Of a stretch of 8,079 bases of DNA, positions 5,168-8,079 are shown piece by piece. Each line of letters opens with the position of its first letter. Positions within the stretch are counted from its first letter, which is position 1. Origin of the DNA: Pseudomonadota bacterium (GTDB taxonomy: Bacteria; Pseudomonadota; Alphaproteobacteria; Sphingomonadales; Sphingomonadaceae); NCBI GenBank assembly GCA_023417515.1, contig JAEZFL010000020.1, positions 1 through 8,079 of the forward strand. The letters run 5' to 3'. The position numbers and the translations under genes are program-made. The notes beneath the pieces are model-generated. The model was not told the origin of the DNA, searched no databases, and saw nothing but the letters and a program-made list of their open reading frames with translations.

Positions 5168-7141
5168 ATGAAGATGATGCTGCATTGCGCGATCGCGGCG
5201 ATGGCCGTGACCGCGTGGCAGGCGCCGGCGGCGGCGCAAGGGTTCGACGCGGCGGCGGCATTCGGGGCGCGCGAGACGATCGAGGATATCTCGCTGTCGC
5301 CCAACGGCAGGCGCCTTGCCTATCTCATGCCGCGCTCCGGCCAGGGCTCGCATCTCTTCGTGGCCGACATCGGGTCCACGCAGCCGACGCCGGTGATGGG
5401 CGTCGACGGCGAGCGGCAGCGGCTTGCCGGCTGCGACTGGGTGTCGAACGCGCGGCTGGTCTGTACCGTCTATTCGATGGTTCGGGTCGACGGGAACCTC
5501 GCCTATTTCAGCCGGCTCGTCTCGTTCGACGACGATGGCGGCAATTTCCGACAGCTCGGCGAACGTGACATACCCGAACAGGCCGGCCTGCGCCTGTGGG
5601 GCGGACGCGTGCTGAGCTGGCTGGCGGGCTCGGAGAACGAAATCCTGATGGAGCAGGAGTTCATTCCCGAGAGCCGGATCAGCCTGGTCGCGCGAACCGC
5701 CCAGGGCCTCGGAGTCGTGCGCACCAACACGCGGACGGGCCAGTCGCAGCTGGTCGAGCAGCCGCGCCAGGAAGCGAGCGGCTTCCTCGCCGACGGTCAG
5801 GGCCAGGTTCGGGCGATGATCGCGGCCGACGTGCGCGGCGCCACCGGACGCAGCGCGCAGACGATCAACGTCTTCTACCGCCAGTCGGGGGCTTCGCAGT
5901 GGGTACCGCTCGGCGAGTATAATGTCGTCGCCGGTACGGGGCCTTATCCGGCGGCCGTGGACGCCCGGCAGAATGCGCTTTATTTCTATGAGAATTCGGG
6001 CGGCAAGCAGGTCCTCTCCCGGATCGCGCTCGACGGATCGGGCCGCCGCGAGGTGGTGCTTTCGCACGAGCATGTCGATGTCGATGGACTGTTGCGGCTC
6101 GGCCGGGCGCAGCGCGTGGTCGGCGGCACCTTTGCCACCGATCGGCGTCAATGGGTCTATTTCGACCCGGAGCTGAGGGGCCTGGCCGAGCAATTCGGCC
6201 GGGCGCTGCCCAACACGCCGCTGATCAGCTTCGCAGGCGCGTCCGAGGACGAGCGCACCTTGCTGGTCTGGGCCGGAAGCGACATCGATCCCGGCAGCTA
6301 CTATGTCTACAACCGCGACACGCGGCAGCTGAACCAGGTTCTGCTCAGCCGGCCGGAGCTGCGCGGCGTACAGCTCGCTCCGATGCGCGCCGTCACTTAC
6401 CGCGCCTCGGACGGCACCGAGATCCCGGCCTATCTGACGCTTCCGCCGGGCAGCGACGGACGCAACATCCCGGCCATCGTCATGCCTCATGGCGGCCCGG
6501 CGGCGCGCGACGAATGGGGCTTCGACTGGCTCGTCCAATTCTATGCGAGCCAGGGCTTCGCAGTGCTTCAGCCCAATTTTCGCGGTTCCGCCGGCTACGG
6601 CTCCGAATGGTTCCAGATCAATGGCTTCCAGTCGTGGCAGACGGCGATCGGCGATGTCGCCGATGCTGGTCGCTGGCTCGTCAGTCAGGGCATCGCCGAT
6701 CCCGCCAAGCTGGCCGCCGTCGGCTGGTCCTATGGCGGCTATGCGGCCTTGCAGTCGGCCGCGACCCAACCGCAACTGTTCAGGGCGGTCGTGGCCATCG
6801 CGCCCGTCACCGATCTGCGCAGCGCCCGCGACGAATGGCGCAACTTCGGTAGCTCGGCCAATGTTCGCGACTATTTCGGAGAGGGACCGCATTTGGTCGA
6901 GGGGTCGCCCGCGCATCGGGCGAATGCCATCACTGCGCCGGTACTGATGTTCCACGGCACGCTCGACCGCAACGTTGCGATCGGGCAAGCCCGGCTGATG
7001 CGCGATCGCTTGCGCAGCGCCGGAAAGACGGTCGAGCTGCTCGAATATCCCGCGCTCGACCACCAGCTTCACGACGGCGGCGCCCGCACCGACATGCTGC
7101 GCCGAAGCGCGGCGTTCCTCCGCCAGTCGCTCGGCCTGTAA
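5168..7141 (+). CDS. Secreted S9 family peptidase (prolyl oligopeptidase family, alpha/beta hydrolase)
   Basis: A 657-residue serine peptidase predicted to cut peptides in the periplasm or outside the cell. From ATG 5168 the N-terminus is a signal peptide (MKMMLHCAIAAMAVTAWQAP then AAA), with likely cleavage after residue 23 before Gln-Gly. Residues about 35-400 would form the beta-propeller that filters substrates; ISLSPNGRRLAYL (41-53) is a typical blade repeat. The C-terminal catalytic domain, from about 410, carries HGGP (441-444, oxyanion region), NFRGSAGYG (470-478), the nucleophile Ser521 in GWSYGGYAAL, Asp600 in HGTLDRNV and His632 in YPALDHQLH. The full Ser-Asp-His triad is therefore present. 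The gene diverges from the M28 lipoprotein peptidase gene and ends three bases before a strong bidirectional terminator shared with rpsD. Whether it is a dipeptidyl or acylaminoacyl peptidase cannot be told from sequence alone. Confidence 0.93.
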   Translation: MKMMLHCAIAAMAVTAWQAPAAAQGFDAAAAFGARETIEDISLSPNGRRLAYLMPRSGQGSHLFVADIGSTQPTPVMGVDGERQRLAGCDWVSNARLVCTVYSMVRVDGNLAYFSRLVSFDDDGGNFRQLGERDIPEQAGLRLWGGRVLSWLAGSENEILMEQEFIPESRISLVARTAQGLGVVRTNTRTGQSQLVEQPRQEASGFLADGQGQVRAMIAADVRGATGRSAQTINVFYRQSGASQWVPLGEYNVVAGTGPYPAAVDARQNALYFYENSGGKQVLSRIALDGSGRREVVLSHEHVDVDGLLRLGRAQRVVGGTFATDRRQWVYFDPELRGLAEQFGRALPNTPLISFAGASEDERTLLVWAGSDIDPGSYYVYNRDTRQLNQVLLSRPELRGVQLAPMRAVTYRASDGTEIPAYLTLPPGSDGRNIPAIVMPHGGPAARDEWGFDWLVQFYASQGFAVLQPNFRGSAGYGSEWFQINGFQSWQTAIGDVADAGRWLVSQGIADPAKLAAVGWSYGGYAALQSAATQPQLFRAVVAIAPVTDLRSARDEWRNFGSSANVRDYFGEGPHLVEGSPAHRANAITAPVLMFHGTLDRNVAIGQARLMRDRLRSAGKTVELLEYPALDHQLHDGGARTDMLRRSAAFLRQSLGL

Positions 7142-7143
7142 GA

Positions 7144-7179
7144 AAAAGGCCCCGGCGAAACTGCCCGCCGGGGCCTTTT
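7144..7179. terminator. Bidirectional intrinsic terminator between the S9 gene and rpsD
   Basis: AAAAGGCCCCGGCG (7144-7157) and CGCCGGGGCCTTTT (7166-7179) form a perfect 14-base-pair inverted repeat around AAACTGCC. Read on the plus strand it ends in TTTT after a GC-rich stem, just past the S9 stop. Read on the minus strand it ends in TTTTT, 22 bases past the rpsD stop. It should therefore end both convergent transcripts. Confidence 0.93.
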
Positions 7180-7201
7180 CAATGGTTCGATTGGACGCCG
7201 G

Positions 7202-7816
7202 TCAGCGCGAGTAGAACTCGACGACCAGGTTCGGCTCCATGCGCACCGGATAGGGCACCTCGTCGAGGGTCGGGACTCGGGTGAAGGTCACCTTCGACGC
7301 GCTGTCCTGCGACAGGTAATCGGGGATGTCGCGCTCGGCGAGGCTCTGCGCCTCGAGCACCAGCGCCATCTCCTGCGCCTTCGGGGTCAGCTCGATGACG
7401 TCGCCGACATTGACCTTGGCCGAAGCGATGTTGAGCTTCTTGCCGTTGACCCGGATATGGCCGTGGTTGACGATCTGGCGCGCGGCCCAGATGGTCGGGG
7501 CGAACTTGGCGCGATAGACGACCGCGTCGAGGCGGCGCTCGAGCAGGCCGATCAGGTTCTGGCCGGTGTCGCCCTTCATGCGCGACGCATCGCTGTAGGC
7601 GCGCTTGAACTGCTTCTCAGTGACGTCGCCATAATAGCCCTTCAGCTTCTGCTTGGCGCGCAGCTGGATGCCGAAGTCCGACATCTTGCCCTTGCGGCGC
7701 TGGCCGTGCTGGCCGGGACCATATTCGCGGCGATTGACCGGGCTCTTGGGCCGTCCGAAGACGTTCTCGCCCATGCGGCGGTCGAGCTTGTACTTGGCGC
7801 TGCTGCGCTTCGACAT
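7202..7816 (-). CDS. rpsD: 30S ribosomal protein S4
   Basis: A 204-residue primary rRNA-binding protein of the small subunit that helps start assembly at the 5' domain of 16S rRNA; it also takes part in decoding accuracy. ATG 7816-7814 gives the conserved start MSKRSSAKYKLDRRMGEN, and GGAG (7829-7826) lies nine bases upstream. An in-frame ATG 15 bases earlier adds five residues found in no S4 I know and is rejected. N-terminal residues include NRREYGPGQHGQRRKGKMSD, followed by LRAKQKLKGYYG. The S4 RNA-binding domain spans about residues 92-150 (LERRLDAVVYRAKF through GHIRVNGKKLN). The C-terminus is VPYPVRMEPNLVVEFYSR. There is no cysteine, so this is the zinc-free form. The gene stands alone, as is usual in alphaproteobacteria, not in the alpha operon as in E. 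coli. Its leader has structure that may serve autoregulation. Confidence 0.98.
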   Translation of the reverse strand: MSKRSSAKYKLDRRMGENVFGRPKSPVNRREYGPGQHGQRRKGKMSDFGIQLRAKQKLKGYYGDVTEKQFKRAYSDASRMKGDTGQNLIGLLERRLDAVVYRAKFAPTIWAARQIVNHGHIRVNGKKLNIASAKVNVGDVIELTPKAQEMALVLEAQSLAERDIPDYLSQDSASKVTFTRVPTLDEVPYPVRMEPNLVVEFYSR

Positions 7817-7847
7817 CTGATAACACTCCAATTTGCTTCAAGAATGT

Positions 7848-7909
7848 CCCTGGATCGCACCGCAGGACCAATACGCGTCCGGCGCGGCCGCCGCTTCACC
7901 AGGGGTGCG
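7848..7909 (-). promoter_or_regulatory. Structured rpsD leader with crossing pairings (possible S4 autoregulatory element)
   Basis: In the rpsD transcript, CGCACC (7909-7904) can pair with GGTGCG (7861-7856), and CCCTGG (7904-7899) can pair with CCAGGG (7853-7848). The two six-base pairings share one base (7904) and cross each other, so they form either a pseudoknot or two alternative folds. Between them CGGCG and CGCCG can form a local hairpin around GCCG, and GGAC can pair with GTCC. S4 represses its own mRNA through a pseudoknot in E. coli and through a leader in Bacillus. That this leader does so is an inference. High GC content makes some pairing expected by chance. Confidence 0.4.
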
Positions 7910-7929
7910 GGGCCAATTGCGAAGGTGGG

Positions 7930-7958
7930 CACATGGCGAATGCGTCCGGGAAAGTCAA
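7930..7958 (-). promoter_or_regulatory. rpsD: Possible rpsD promoter
   Basis: On the minus strand TTGACT (7958-7953) is a good -35 box. A 17-base spacer leads to CATGTG (7935-7930), a poor -10 match. The site lies beyond the stop codon of the upstream partial gene and would give a leader of about 105 bases before the rpsD start. The call rests mainly on the -35 box and position. Confidence 0.4.
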
Positions 7959-7977
7959 TGCAGGAGGGGAGGCGACC

Positions 7978-8079
7978 TCAGCTGTTGTCGGGGCCGCGCC
8001 GGTTCGTCTGGGTCTGGTCGATGCTCTGGCGCTGCAGGCGGCGCTCCTCCTCCCACTGCGCGCGGGTCTTGCACACCCG
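7978..8079 (-). CDS. C-terminal end of a small unrecognised protein (5' end outside window)
   Basis: On the minus strand a frame is open from the window edge and ends at TGA 7980-7978, giving 33 visible residues: RVCKTRAQWEEERRLQRQ, then SIDQTQTNRRGPDNS. The segment is charged and probably helical. A Cys-Lys-Thr-Arg stretch followed by a Trp-Glu helix and an NR-type tail recalls short conserved hypothetical proteins of sphingomonads, by memory only. It is in the same orientation as rpsD and 161 bases upstream of its start. Other minus-strand frames here look less protein-like. No function can be given from this fragment. Confidence 0.6.
   Translation of the reverse strand, partial: RVCKTRAQWEEERRLQRQSIDQTQTNRRGPDNS

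Noticed and set aside
5147..7072. Very long minus-strand open frame (641 codons) opposite the S9 gene
   Set aside because: The plus-strand gene has signal peptide, ribosome binding site and full catalytic triad. The antisense frame is Arg/Asp/Ala-rich with no family feature.

Overview
The window is GC-rich, tightly packed bacterial chromosome. Gene content and protein style suggest an alphaproteobacterium, most likely of the Sphingomonadales: rpsD stands alone instead of in the alpha operon and encodes a cysteine-free S4 of 204 residues, the periplasmic peptidases are of the M28 and S9 types common in that order, and there are GC-rich interspersed palindromes. This placement is an inference from recognition, not from a database search. 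No tRNA, rRNA, CRISPR array, transposase or phage gene was seen.

Layout from left to right. (1) 1-448 (+) is the C-terminal part of a family 5-like uracil-DNA glycosylase. (2) 449-690 holds a possible 43-residue single-span membrane protein (495-626) and a small dyad. (3) 691-1365 (+) is a tightly linked pair of unrecognised genes: a 161-residue protein with a glycine-rich hydrophobic segment and basic tail, then a 61-residue two-span membrane protein. (4) 1394-3231 (-) is aguA-aguB, agmatine deiminase followed by N-carbamoylputrescine amidohydrolase. Together they turn agmatine into putrescine. aguB starts at TTG, and its ribosome binding site overlaps the aguA stop codon. (5) 3232-3370 is a noncoding stretch of palindromes: two REP-like GC-rich hairpins in opposite orientation around a third hairpin. 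One of them carries the aguA ribosome binding site. (6) 3371-5026 (-) is an M28 zinc aminopeptidase-like lipoprotein, and 5168-7141 (+) is a secreted S9 prolyl-oligopeptidase family enzyme. They diverge from a 141-base spacer and probably both degrade peptides in the cell envelope. (7) A perfect 14-bp bidirectional terminator (7144-7179) separates the S9 gene from convergent rpsD (7202-7816, -), which has a structured leader and a possible promoter upstream. (8) 7978-8079 (-) is the C-terminal end of a small unrecognised protein that runs out of the window.

Most of the window is ordinary housekeeping and catabolic content. The points most worth a second look are the hairpin that would hide the aguA ribosome binding site, crossing pairings in the rpsD leader that could be an S4-binding pseudoknot, and the unrecognised two-gene membrane module at 691-1365.
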